64,000 nucleotides of DNA from Aquimarina atlantica (lineage in GTDB: Bacteria; Bacteroidota; Bacteroidia; Flavobacteriales; Flavobacteriaceae), in contig NZ_AQRA01000009.1 of the NCBI RefSeq assembly GCF_000626715.1, positions 1 to 64,000 of the forward strand, read 5' to 3'. Shown in pieces: positions 35,348 to 43,875 of this stretch. The notes under the pieces are model-generated. The model did no database searches and was not told where the DNA came from. It saw nothing but the letters and a program-made list of their open reading frames with translations. Position 1 is the first letter of the stretch. Each line of letters starts with the position of its first letter. The position numbers and the translations under genes were made by a program.

Positions 35348-35809
35348 TTATTTTAATTTCACCTTTTGTTGTTTGTTAATCGTATAAGGGTAAGAAAAAT
35401 TTCCCAAATGATATCGGATTACGCCTTTATATTCTATGTTAAGCGAATCACTTTGAATTACTTTTAGTACACTACCAAGGATACTATTTTTGTTTTTCTT
35501 ATAAACTTTAGAAAGCGAAAAAGTTCCTTCAAGTGGAATGGTGAATACATTTTTTGAGGGAACATCGAACTCTTGTGAAGAGAGTGCTCCGACATCTATG
35601 TTATCAACAAAAATGTGTATGCTGTCTATAGAAAGTTTTCCTTTTATGTGATTTGGGTTATTGAAAACAGCATCTGCTTTAAGTGTTATATTGCGCATAC
35701 TGACATTTTTAACCTCGATATTATCGACATATTTAAATTCAGGTTTTTTAGAAATAGAACAACTGGTAATGCCTATAAGTAATGTTGATAATAATAGAAA
35801 CTTATTCAT
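35348..35809 (-). CDS. LEA type 2-like lipoprotein
   Basis: A 153-residue lipoprotein (lipobox GITSC, Cys17). The mature domain has the water-stress/LEA14 pattern: IEVKNVSMRNITLKADAVFNNPN, then IDSIHIFVDNIDVG and FTIPLEGTFSL, ending in NIEYKGVIRYHLGNF. This beta-sandwich domain occurs in lipoproteins of many flavobacteria. Its function is unknown, with general envelope or stress roles proposed. Convergence or operon links are not evident. Confidence 0.82.
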   Translation of the reverse strand: MNKFLLLSTLLIGITSCSISKKPEFKYVDNIEVKNVSMRNITLKADAVFNNPNHIKGKLSIDSIHIFVDNIDVGALSSQEFDVPSKNVFTIPLEGTFSLSKVYKKNKNSILGSVLKVIQSDSLNIEYKGVIRYHLGNFSYPYTINKQQKVKLK

Positions 35810-35927
35810 TGATTCCTTGTTAGATTTAACGTATATTTCAATAACCTTATTAAGAAGCTAATTTTTTATTCAAATGAAGATTAGAAGAATCTTCTGGTGA
35901 TATCACAAAAATAGTATTTTAAAAGTA

Positions 35928-36416
35928 ATGAATGATATAAAAATACGAGCAATACAGTCAAAAGATAATACAGTAATTGCTTCGGTAATACGAGAAGTCT
36001 TAATAGAAATGGGAGTGCCAAAAGTAGGTACTGCATATGAAGATAAATCTTTGGATAGTATGTATGAAACTTATAACTATTCGAGAATGAAGTATTACGT
36101 AGTCGAAGAAGAAGGTAGAATCATTGGTGGTGCAGGTATTGCCCCATTAGAAGGAGAGGTTGTTAAAGATATTTGCGAGTTACAAAAAATGTATTTCTTA
36201 CCACAGGCAAGAGGCAAAGGAGTTGGGTATAAGATGATAAATACATGCCTTGATTTTGCAAAAGAACAAGGATATGCCAAATGTTATTTAGAAACAATGC
36301 CTTATATGGAGTCTGCCAGGAAATTGTATAAAAAAGTAGGTTTTACTCCTTTAGAAGAGCCATTGGGAGATACCGGGCATTATAGTTGTCAGGCATGGAT
36401 GATAAAAGATCTATAA
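35928..36416 (+). CDS. GNAT-family N-acetyltransferase
   Basis: A 162-residue acetyltransferase. The acetyl-CoA site reads MYFLPQARGKGVGYKMINTCL (ARGKGVGY, about 94-101), and motif B follows (CYLETMPYMESARKLYKKVGF). It differs from the 25.3-kb GNAT in its N-terminus, which starts NDIKIRAIQSKDN. It leads a plus-strand run with prmC 18 bp downstream. Substrate unknown. Confidence 0.87.
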   Translation: MNDIKIRAIQSKDNTVIASVIREVLIEMGVPKVGTAYEDKSLDSMYETYNYSRMKYYVVEEEGRIIGGAGIAPLEGEVVKDICELQKMYFLPQARGKGVGYKMINTCLDFAKEQGYAKCYLETMPYMESARKLYKKVGFTPLEEPLGDTGHYSCQAWMIKDL

Positions 36417-36434
36417 TCTAAAATACACTTCAAA

Positions 36435-37286
36435 TTGAAGATAAAAGACCTTAGAGTTAGTTTTACAAATTCTTTATCCGGGATCTATGATTCTGAAGAA
36501 GTATTGTCTTTTTTTTATATGCTTTCCGAAGAGATTTTGGGGCTTAAAAGAGTAGATATAGCTATGTGCCTCGATAAAATACTCACTGTTAATGAAAAAG
36601 CGAGTTTTGATACTGCTATAAAACGACTCGAAAAACAAGAACCTATTCAATATATAATTGGTGAAACCTATTTTTATGGAATACCGTTTATGGTTAATGA
36701 ACATGTATTGATTCCGAGGCCAGAAACCGAAGAGTTGGTAGATTGGATTTTAAAAGACCAAAAAAAAGGGAAATCATCAATAACAATATTAGATATTGGT
36801 ACAGGAAGTGGTTGTATAGCTATTTCTTTAGCAAAAAAAATACCCGAAGCCAAAGTATATGCAATGGATATATCTGAAGAAGCCATACAGGTGGCCAAAG
36901 AAAATGCCAGGAAAAATCAGGTTGAGGTCACATTTATTAAGGCAAATGTTTTGGAAATTGAAGATCTATTTCAGGATTTTGATATCATAGTTTCTAATCC
37001 CCCTTATGTACGAGAGTTAGAGAAAAAAGAAATGAAATCTAATGTGCTTGATAATGAACCAGAACAGGCTTTGTTTGTTTCTGATGATGAACCATTGCTC
37101 TTTTATGAGAAAATTACAGATTTGACTAAGAGAAAATTAAAGGAAAATGGTAGTTTGTATTTTGAAATTAATCAGTACCTGAGTGTAGAAACCAAAAGTA
37201 TGATCGAGAGCAAAGGATTTAAATCTGTAGAAGTGCGTAAGGATATATATGATAATGAACGTATGATAAGAGCTCGTTTAAAATAA
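36435..37286 (+). CDS. prmC: Release factor N5-glutamine methyltransferase
   Basis: Methylates the GGQ glutamine of peptide-chain release factors. 283 residues. A helical N-terminal RF-binding domain (about 1-90) precedes the SAM domain with LDIGTGSGCIAISLA (119-133) and the diagnostic NPPY (188-191, in VSNPPYVRE). The link VLIPRPETEELVDW is typical. The start codon is TTG, giving MKIKDLRVSF; no closer ATG keeps the conserved N-terminal part. It follows the GNAT gene by 18 bp. Confidence 0.95.
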   Translation: MKIKDLRVSFTNSLSGIYDSEEVLSFFYMLSEEILGLKRVDIAMCLDKILTVNEKASFDTAIKRLEKQEPIQYIIGETYFYGIPFMVNEHVLIPRPETEELVDWILKDQKKGKSSITILDIGTGSGCIAISLAKKIPEAKVYAMDISEEAIQVAKENARKNQVEVTFIKANVLEIEDLFQDFDIIVSNPPYVRELEKKEMKSNVLDNEPEQALFVSDDEPLLFYEKITDLTKRKLKENGSLYFEINQYLSVETKSMIESKGFKSVEVRKDIYDNERMIRARLK

Positions 37287-37298
37287 AAGTCTATTACT

Positions 37299-37889
37299 AT
37301 GAACAGTCTGAATTCTATTTGTGTATTTTGTGGAAGCAGTGAAGGAAATGATACCAGGGTTATTGCCGAAGCATTATTATTAGGAGAAAAACTAGCAGAG
37401 CAAAAAATCACTCTGGTGTATGGTGCTGCAAAAATTGGCATAATGGGAAAGGTTGCTCAGGGAGCGATGCAGCAAAAAGGAAAAGTGATAGGAGTGATTC
37501 CAGAGTTTTTAAAGCGAAAAGAAGTAGTGCACCAGGGATTAGATGAACTAATTACTACGGTTAATATGCATGAGCGAAAGATGAAAATGCAAGAACTTAG
37601 CGATGGCTTTATTACAATGCCGGGGGGATTTGGGACATTAGAAGAATTGTTTGAGATCATAACATGGTCTCAATTAGGTTTGCATCAAAAACCAATTGGA
37701 CTTTTAAATACCGGAGGATTTTACAATGACCTGTTAGCTCTGTTAGAAAACATGGTGCGAAGAGGGTTTTTAAAAATGGAAAACTATGAGTTACTCCTTG
37801 TCGATGATGATATCGATAGGTTATTAAATAAAATGAGAACCTTCAAGCCGATACAAGTGCCAAAATGGTTAAAACCAGAGAGAACATGA
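37299..37889 (+). CDS. LOG-family nucleotide 5'-monophosphate phosphoribohydrolase
   Basis: A 196-residue Rossmann-fold protein of the LOG (cytokinin-activating/YvdD) family. The signature PGGFGTLEE (108-116) and the paired MHERKMKM (Arg93, Lys94) are complete, and the N-terminal VFCGSSEGND and VYGAAKIGIMG are canonical. Family enzymes release the base from nucleoside monophosphates; the bacterial role is mostly purine salvage. It lies 12 bp after prmC in the same run. Confidence 0.93.
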   Translation: MNSLNSICVFCGSSEGNDTRVIAEALLLGEKLAEQKITLVYGAAKIGIMGKVAQGAMQQKGKVIGVIPEFLKRKEVVHQGLDELITTVNMHERKMKMQELSDGFITMPGGFGTLEELFEIITWSQLGLHQKPIGLLNTGGFYNDLLALLENMVRRGFLKMENYELLLVDDDIDRLLNKMRTFKPIQVPKWLKPERT

Positions 37890-38033
37890 TATTCATAATA
37901 ACTAAATGAAAAAGAAACTGTTTATAATAACATTAAAAAAATAATAAAGAATAATTGTCTTAATCATAACACCTGTCATTATATGGTAGGTATTCTGTCT
38001 GACCATTAAAAAAAACAAGACATATAAGTACCA

Positions 38034-40028
38034 ATGAATACAGAACAACACATCAATCAATTAAGGGAAGAACTAAGGCAGCATAACTATAACTACTACG
38101 TATTGGATGCTGCTGTAATAAGTGATTATGAGTTTGATATGAAACTCAAAACACTACAGGAATTAGAAGAGAAACACCCGGAGTATTATGATCCAAATTC
38201 TCCGACGCTTAGAGTTGGGGGTGAAGTAACCAAGAATTTTGAAACGGTAGTGCATGAACATAGAATGTACTCTCTTGATAATTCATATTCAAAAGAAGAT
38301 CTATTAGATTGGGAAAAACGTATTAAAAAGTTGGTTGATGGAGAGGTTAGTTATACCTGTGAACTTAAGTATGATGGAGCATCAATAAGCCTTACTTATG
38401 AGGATGGAATATTGGTAAAAGCAGTAACCAGGGGAGATGGTATTCAGGGAGATAATGTTACTACAAATGTAAAAACCATTAATTCGGTACCGTTAAAACT
38501 GAAAGATGGATTTCCTCCAAAATTTGATATACGGGGAGAAATTATTTTACCGTATGATGGTTTTGCAAAAATGAATGAAGAACGAATAGCGGCAGGAGAA
38601 GATCCTTATGCTAATCCTCGAAATACAGCTTCTGGTAGTTTGAAATTACAGGATAGTAGTGAAACAGCTAAACGACCACTAGATTGTTTATTATATAGCA
38701 TTGTAGGAAATAGATTAGGAATTGTAACTCAATTTGAAAGTTTAGAAAAGGCAAGAGAATGGGGGTTTAAAGTTCCTGTAGAATCCAAATTAGTACATTC
38801 GATTGATGAAGTGTTGGATTTTGTAACATACTGGGATGAGCATCGCCATAATCTACCATATGAAACAGATGGTGTGGTGATTAAGGTAAATGATCTTCAG
38901 CAACAAGAGGAGCTAGGTTTTACAGCCAAAGCTCCCCGGTGGGCTATGGCCTATAAATTTAAAGCCGAACAGGTTTTTACAACCCTTCATGAAATTACAT
39001 ATCAGGTAGGTAGAACAGGGGCAATTACTCCGGTAGCTAACCTCGAACCGGTATTGCTTGCAGGAACTACAGTAAAACGAGCTTCTTTGCATAACGCCGA
39101 TCAGATTGAGAAATTGGATATACGTGTTGGGGATACAGTTTTTGTTGAAAAAGGAGGGGAGATTATCCCGAAAATAATAGCAGTTGATTTTCAAAAAAGA
39201 GATGGCAATTCGCAACCAACAGTATATATAACACAATGTCCAGAATGTCATACCGATCTTATTCGCAAAGAAGGAGAGGCTCAGCATTATTGCCCTAATT
39301 ATCAAGGATGTCCGCCTCAGATAATTGGACGTATACAGCATTATATTTCTCGTAAAGCAATGGATATCGATGGGTTAGGAGGAGAAACCGTAGCATTACT
39401 GGTTAACGAAAACCTGATTGTAAACTATGCAGATCTTTATGAATTAAAAAAAGAGCAAGTTGTTCCTTTAGAAAGGATGGCAGAAAAAAGTGCAGAAAAT
39501 CTTATTGCGGGAATAGAAAAGTCTAAAGAAATCCCTTTTGAGCGTGTTTTATTTGCATTAGGAATTCGATATGTGGGAGAAACCGTAGCAAAGAAGCTTG
39601 CAAAACATTATAAATTTATTGATGCTATTATCGAAGCTTCAGAAGAAGAACTGGTAAATGTAGATGAGATAGGGATAAAGATAGCTCAAAGTGTTGTAGA
39701 GTTTTTTGCTTCGGAAGAAAATAAAAATTTAATCAATAGGTTAAAACAATACGGAGTTCAGTTAGAAATTTCTGCAGAAAAATTGGCAAACCAAACAGAT
39801 ACCCTGCAAGGGCAGACATTTGTGGTTTCAGGAGTTTTTGAAAAAGTTTCACGTAACGAACTTAAAAAAATGATAGAAGATAATGGAGGCAAAATATCTA
39901 GTTCTATCTCTTCTAAAACCTCTTTTATTGTTGCTGGTGCCAATATGGGGCCCAGTAAGTTAGAAAAAGCAAAAGCACTAGAGATTCCTATTATTAGTGA
40001 AGACGAATTTCTTAGCAAAATAGCATGA
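38034..40028 (+). CDS. ligA: NAD-dependent DNA ligase
   Basis: Seals nicks in replication and repair. 664 residues, full length. The adenylation lysine is in ELKYDGASIS (Lys112), with RGDGIQGDNVT and the DIRGEI motif following. The OB-fold region precedes a four-cysteine zinc finger (CPECHTDL, then CPNYQGC). Helix-hairpin-helix repeats then lead to a BRCT domain (about 590-664). Its last codons overlap the first YhhN-like gene in an ATGA junction. Confidence 0.98.
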   Translation: MNTEQHINQLREELRQHNYNYYVLDAAVISDYEFDMKLKTLQELEEKHPEYYDPNSPTLRVGGEVTKNFETVVHEHRMYSLDNSYSKEDLLDWEKRIKKLVDGEVSYTCELKYDGASISLTYEDGILVKAVTRGDGIQGDNVTTNVKTINSVPLKLKDGFPPKFDIRGEIILPYDGFAKMNEERIAAGEDPYANPRNTASGSLKLQDSSETAKRPLDCLLYSIVGNRLGIVTQFESLEKAREWGFKVPVESKLVHSIDEVLDFVTYWDEHRHNLPYETDGVVIKVNDLQQQEELGFTAKAPRWAMAYKFKAEQVFTTLHEITYQVGRTGAITPVANLEPVLLAGTTVKRASLHNADQIEKLDIRVGDTVFVEKGGEIIPKIIAVDFQKRDGNSQPTVYITQCPECHTDLIRKEGEAQHYCPNYQGCPPQIIGRIQHYISRKAMDIDGLGGETVALLVNENLIVNYADLYELKKEQVVPLERMAEKSAENLIAGIEKSKEIPFERVLFALGIRYVGETVAKKLAKHYKFIDAIIEASEEELVNVDEIGIKIAQSVVEFFASEENKNLINRLKQYGVQLEISAEKLANQTDTLQGQTFVVSGVFEKVSRNELKKMIEDNGGKISSSISSKTSFIVAGANMGPSKLEKAKALEIPIISEDEFLSKIA

Positions 40029-40711
40029 GAATAAGAACTCTTATTAAAGTGTTATTGCTCATTACAGGAGGGTTATGTGTATTGAGTACTGCCATGAACT
40101 GGCCCGACTTAGAGTTGTATATAAAGCCTACTACTGTGCCTTTGTTTTTTATGTTGTATTGGTTTAATACAAAACGTATAAGTATTCCGTTTTTGCTGGT
40201 TTTGCTGCTTTGTTTTCTGGGAGATATATTTCTGCTCACAGATTTTGAGCATAGTTTTATATATGTATTGTTAAGTTATGGTGTCTGTTATTTGTTATTA
40301 TTCTATTTCTTATATAAGAATCATAAGCCTATAGATTATGATGGTACAGATATCGCCTATGTGTCAATTTTCTTTGTGGTATGGTCTCTCATCGTTTATG
40401 AAATTTATGATGCAATACATGTAGGAATGGGGGATATTAAATACTATGGGTTGGTGTATTTACTAATATTATATGTTTTGTTTATAGGAGCTGTTTTTCA
40501 TTATGTAAATGTTAGATCAACCAAGTCGTTATGGTTTTTGATTGCAGTATTAAATTTTGTTATTAGTGATGCTTGTTTTGCATTAAACAAGTTTTATGTG
40601 TCTTCAATCGAATTTGAAATTATTAATTCTATTTACCAATTATTGGCTGTTTTTTTTCTTGTACAGTTTAAGATATCTAGTTCGACTTCTTTAAAATTAA
40701 ATAAATTGTAG
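40025..40711 (+). CDS. YhhN-like (TMEM86/lysoplasmalogenase family) membrane protein, copy 1
   Basis: A 228-residue polytopic protein with about eight hydrophobic segments. The family pattern is visible: KPTTVPLFFMLYWF near the second span, then CFLGDIFLL with the conserved Asp, and FVISDACFALNKF in the C-terminal half with a second conserved Asp. Characterised relatives (TMEM86B, bacterial YhhN) hydrolyse the vinyl ether of lysoplasmalogens. Of the three tandem copies this keeps the most complete motifs. Its ATG overlaps the ligA stop (ATGA). Confidence 0.78.
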   Translation: MRIRTLIKVLLLITGGLCVLSTAMNWPDLELYIKPTTVPLFFMLYWFNTKRISIPFLLVLLLCFLGDIFLLTDFEHSFIYVLLSYGVCYLLLFYFLYKNHKPIDYDGTDIAYVSIFFVVWSLIVYEIYDAIHVGMGDIKYYGLVYLLILYVLFIGAVFHYVNVRSTKSLWFLIAVLNFVISDACFALNKFYVSSIEFEIINSIYQLLAVFFLVQFKISSSTSLKLNKL

Positions 40712-40842
40712 AGAGTCGTTTTTATGGCTATTTTGAGTTATCTCAAAATTTAGTATCTTGTGTAAGGGAAAAATTTATGATTGTGTAACAAAGTGTCTTA
40801 TAGAGGATTGTATTGATTTTTTTAGGATGCAAATAAAAATTA

Positions 40843-41538
40843 ATGAATGAAGGAAAACTACTAAAGCTTTTAATTTCTTTTTTAATTATTATACAAGTAT
40901 TAGGATATGTATTTCAAAATGATTTTTTAAACACATATACCAGTCTGATTCTTGTTGTATTAATAACCGCACTTTATTTTGTGAATTCTAAACGAATAAG
41001 AACGTTTAAAGTTATTGTTCTTTTGATTTTCTTTATAAAAGAGTTAGGTGTATTTTATACTATTGATAATGTTGTAAAATTTCAGATTGAGGCACATATA
41101 GCAGCCTATATTCTGTTATTTTATTTCTTGTATTATAATCATAAGTCATTCGTATATAATAACAGAGATGTTTTTACATTGGTGTTAGGCAGTTCTTTGT
41201 TTACCATTATATTTTTTATGGCTTACCTGGAGCTTAAAGACCCTATGGGAGAAATGCAAGTATTGGGGTTTCTTTATTTGTTATTAATTTATGTTTTACT
41301 AATTGTAGGAGCAATGCATTATATAAACATACGATCAGAGAAGTCGTTATGGTTTTTTTTATCGATGTTAAATTTTGCATTTAGTGACTTTATGTTTTTA
41401 ATCGATAGATTTTATCTACGATCTAAAGAACTTAATGTTCTTATGTTAATATGCAGCCCGATTGCACTTCTTTTTTTGGTAAATTATATGATAACTAAAT
41501 CGTTAGTCCTTAAATCTGAAGAGTTTGAAGGGTTTTGA
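40843..41538 (+). CDS. YhhN-like membrane protein, divergent copy 2
   Basis: A 231-residue paralogue of the preceding gene. Matching segments are AYILLFYFLYYNHKS (copy 1: CYLLLFYFLYKNHKP), LYLLLIYVLLIVGAMHYINIRSEKSLWF (copy 1: FIGAVFHYVNVRSTKSLWF) and NFAFSDFMFLIDRF. The first acidic motif is lost: where copy 1 has GDIFLL this has IKELGVF, and the KPTT motif is missing too. It may be inactive or have a changed role. It overlaps copy 3 by 4 bp. Confidence 0.72.
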   Translation: MNEGKLLKLLISFLIIIQVLGYVFQNDFLNTYTSLILVVLITALYFVNSKRIRTFKVIVLLIFFIKELGVFYTIDNVVKFQIEAHIAAYILLFYFLYYNHKSFVYNNRDVFTLVLGSSLFTIIFFMAYLELKDPMGEMQVLGFLYLLLIYVLLIVGAMHYINIRSEKSLWFFLSMLNFAFSDFMFLIDRFYLRSKELNVLMLICSPIALLFLVNYMITKSLVLKSEEFEGF

Positions 41539-42338
41539 TTTTAAATAACAAAGTGCTAACTGTTGAAAACAGAAATACCATATTTCTTAAATTAATTACC
41601 GTATATGAATCTTGTAACCTGATAGAAAACTTCTTGAGAACAATAAATATTACATATCTACTAACCTATTTTGCTTTTTTGATCGTTATATGTATAGCTG
41701 TCTTTTTTGATAAATGGATGTTGGTATATGTTAAGCCAATTGTTCCTATATCATTAATTATTTTGTATCAAAGGTTTGTAAAAAAAACTAGCCTTCTATT
41801 TCCTTTAAGTATGCTTGTAATTGCAGCAACCGATGTTTTTGTGTATTTAGACTTTGCGAGGTATTTTTCGATTATTGCAATACTAATTGCTTTATTCTAT
41901 ACTTTGTGTTTATTTCTATTAAAGAATTTCATATCGATACAAGAAATAAAGCTAAATAGATTAATATCTCCTCAGGTTATAGTTAGTGTATTTTTGATTG
42001 GGTATCTTATTTTTTCTATTACTAAGTTAGTTTTACCCAAAATTATAAATTCTATAGGATCAGTAATATTAATTGTAGTAAGTCTTCTTTTATTTGTTAC
42101 AGTTTGTTTTTTTATTTATGTTGCTAATCGATACGAGAAATCAATTTATCTTTTTATAGCTTCGTGCTGTACCTTATTTGTCGATGCGTTTCTTGCAATA
42201 AATGAGTTGTACTATTACAGTAGATTATTTACCATAATGATCAATATAGTAGAAATTGCGGGATTATATTTTTTTACTATTTTTTTTGTGGAAACAAAAC
42301 TTGTTAAAAAGAAGCGTTTAGAAGATAAATATTTATAG
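41535..42338 (+). CDS. YhhN-like membrane protein, divergent copy 3
   Basis: A 267-residue, multi-span protein. The recognisable parts are YVKPIVPISLIILY (KPTT-like), AATDVFVYLDFARYF (first acidic motif as TD) and LFVDAFLAINELYYYS (second as VD). The spans and order match copies 1 and 2, but identity is low. The frame opens with a TTG at 41535 overlapping the stop of copy 2. About 30 extra N-terminal residues precede the first span, so the true start is uncertain. Function is inferred only by relation to YhhN. Confidence 0.65.
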   Translation: MILNNKVLTVENRNTIFLKLITVYESCNLIENFLRTINITYLLTYFAFLIVICIAVFFDKWMLVYVKPIVPISLIILYQRFVKKTSLLFPLSMLVIAATDVFVYLDFARYFSIIAILIALFYTLCLFLLKNFISIQEIKLNRLISPQVIVSVFLIGYLIFSITKLVLPKIINSIGSVILIVVSLLLFVTVCFFIYVANRYEKSIYLFIASCCTLFVDAFLAINELYYYSRLFTIMINIVEIAGLYFFTIFFVETKLVKKKRLEDKYL

Positions 42339-42425
42339 ATTTAACAAAAATCACTAAGTTGTGTTAATTGGGGAGTTTTTGTTTTTTCTCGAAGTATACC
42401 AGATGATTTTAATTTGTAAAATGGC

Positions 42426-42433
42426 TACATTTG
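42426..42433 (+). promoter_or_regulatory. -7 promoter box of the DUF6913-dapA genes
   Basis: TACATTTG is a full TAnnTTTG match, 23 nt before the ATG at 42457. No TTG is found at the standard distance. It suggests that the DUF6913-dapA unit starts here rather than reading through from the YhhN genes. Confidence 0.5.
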
Positions 42434-42456
42434 TGGCTTATTAATTTTTTTAATAA

Positions 42457-42981
42457 ATGATTTTAAAAGGTCTTAAAAGAAATGCGATAAAGAAAAGTGC
42501 TGAAGCATATCTCAAAGAAAGAGAAACCAGATCTCAAAACATTTCTAATTTAAAAACCCTTGCAGTTCTTATTGATGCAACTCAATCGATTAATATCGTT
42601 TCATTATTGAAACTTGCTAATGAATTAGGAGTGAAATCTGAAGAACTAAAAGTGATAGGCTATAAAGAAGATCAGAAAGAAATTATAGATGATAAAGATG
42701 CGGCTTATTATAATGATAAGAGTTTTGGAGTAAACGGTGCAATAAAAAGTAAGTCTTTACAAGATTTTGTAGATAAAGATTTTGATGTTTTGATCAATTT
42801 CTATGAAAAAAACTCTGTAGAGCTAAACTATGTAGCAGCAGCTTCTAAAGCTAAGTTTAAAGTTGGTTTTGCAGAAGTAGATAATCGAATTAACGATTTG
42901 ATTATTGGATCAACAACAAATGACACCAATCTTTTTATATCAGAGCTTAAGAAATATTTAAAAATTTTACAGATTATATAG
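42457..42981 (+). CDS. DUF6913 family protein
   Basis: A 174-residue cytoplasmic protein with a basic N-terminal helix (LKRNAIKKSAEAYLKERETR), then an alpha/beta domain (KTLAVLIDATQSINIVSLLKLANELGV split by helices) and a C-terminal helix ending KKYLKILQII. It resembles the DUF6913 family found beside dapA in Flavobacteriaceae. It ends 1 bp before dapA, so coupling is likely. No catalytic motif is seen; function unknown. Confidence 0.75.
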   Translation: MILKGLKRNAIKKSAEAYLKERETRSQNISNLKTLAVLIDATQSINIVSLLKLANELGVKSEELKVIGYKEDQKEIIDDKDAAYYNDKSFGVNGAIKSKSLQDFVDKDFDVLINFYEKNSVELNYVAAASKAKFKVGFAEVDNRINDLIIGSTTNDTNLFISELKKYLKILQII

Positions 42982-42982
42982 T

Positions 42983-43855
42983 ATGAATGATTTTCTAAGA
43001 GGAACAGGTATAGCATTAGCGACTCCTTTTAATAAAGATGGATCAATAGATTATGATGGTGTGACATCATTAGTTAACTTTTGTATAGAAGGGAATGTAG
43101 AATATTTGGTAGTATTAGGAACTACTGCAGAGTCGGCTACACTCTCTAAAGAGGAAAAGAAGAATTTAACAGCGCATATAGTAGAAGTAAATAATAAGAG
43201 GCTCCCTTTGGTAATTGGTGTAGGCGGAAATAATACATTGGCAGTTATTGATGAGATTAAAGAAATCAATTCGTCTGATTTTGATGCGATTCTCTCTGTT
43301 GTTCCTATGTATAATAGACCTAGTCAGGAAGGTATTTATAGACATTATAAAGCTATAAATGATAGTACTACTTTACCGGTTATACTGTATAATGTCCCAT
43401 CTAGGACAGCAACTAATATGACAGCAGAAACAACTTTACGCCTTGCTCAATTAGATAAAATAATCGGAATTAAAGAAGCGGTGGGAGACTTTACTCAGGT
43501 TTTACAAATTATCAAAAATAAACCTTCTGATTTTCTTGTGATTTCTGGCGATGATGCATTAGCATTACCGGCTGTTGTAGCAGGCGGAGATGGAGTAATA
43601 AGTGTAGTTGGCCAAGGATTTCCGGCGTCATTTTCAGAAATGATACGATTAGGGTTATCTGGAGAAACAAAAAAAGCATTTGAAAAACTATATGCATTAT
43701 TACCTGCAATAGATTATGCTTTTGAAGAAGGGAATCCTGCTGGAATAAAAAATATCCTTAAAGTAAAAGGAGTATGTAAAGATAATGTTCGTTTACCACT
43801 AATACCCGTTTCAGAAGGTTTAGCAAAAAGAATAGAAGAGTTTGTTGAAGATTAA
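42983..43855 (+). CDS. dapA: 4-hydroxy-tetrahydrodipicolinate synthase
   Basis: Condenses pyruvate with aspartate semialdehyde, the first committed step to diaminopimelate and lysine. 290 residues, TIM barrel. Schiff-base Lys164 lies in IIGIKEAVGDF, catalytic Tyr136 in ILYNVPSRT, and the pyruvate-binding loop is LGTTAESATLS. It works in the same pathway as dapF at 24.6 kb. It is coupled to the DUF6913 gene upstream and followed 20 bp later by the potassium-channel gene. Confidence 0.97.
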   Translation: MNDFLRGTGIALATPFNKDGSIDYDGVTSLVNFCIEGNVEYLVVLGTTAESATLSKEEKKNLTAHIVEVNNKRLPLVIGVGGNNTLAVIDEIKEINSSDFDAILSVVPMYNRPSQEGIYRHYKAINDSTTLPVILYNVPSRTATNMTAETTLRLAQLDKIIGIKEAVGDFTQVLQIIKNKPSDFLVISGDDALALPAVVAGGDGVISVVGQGFPASFSEMIRLGLSGETKKAFEKLYALLPAIDYAFEEGNPAGIKNILKVKGVCKDNVRLPLIPVSEGLAKRIEEFVED

Positions 43856-43875
43856 TCGTTTTCAAAAATGAAGTG

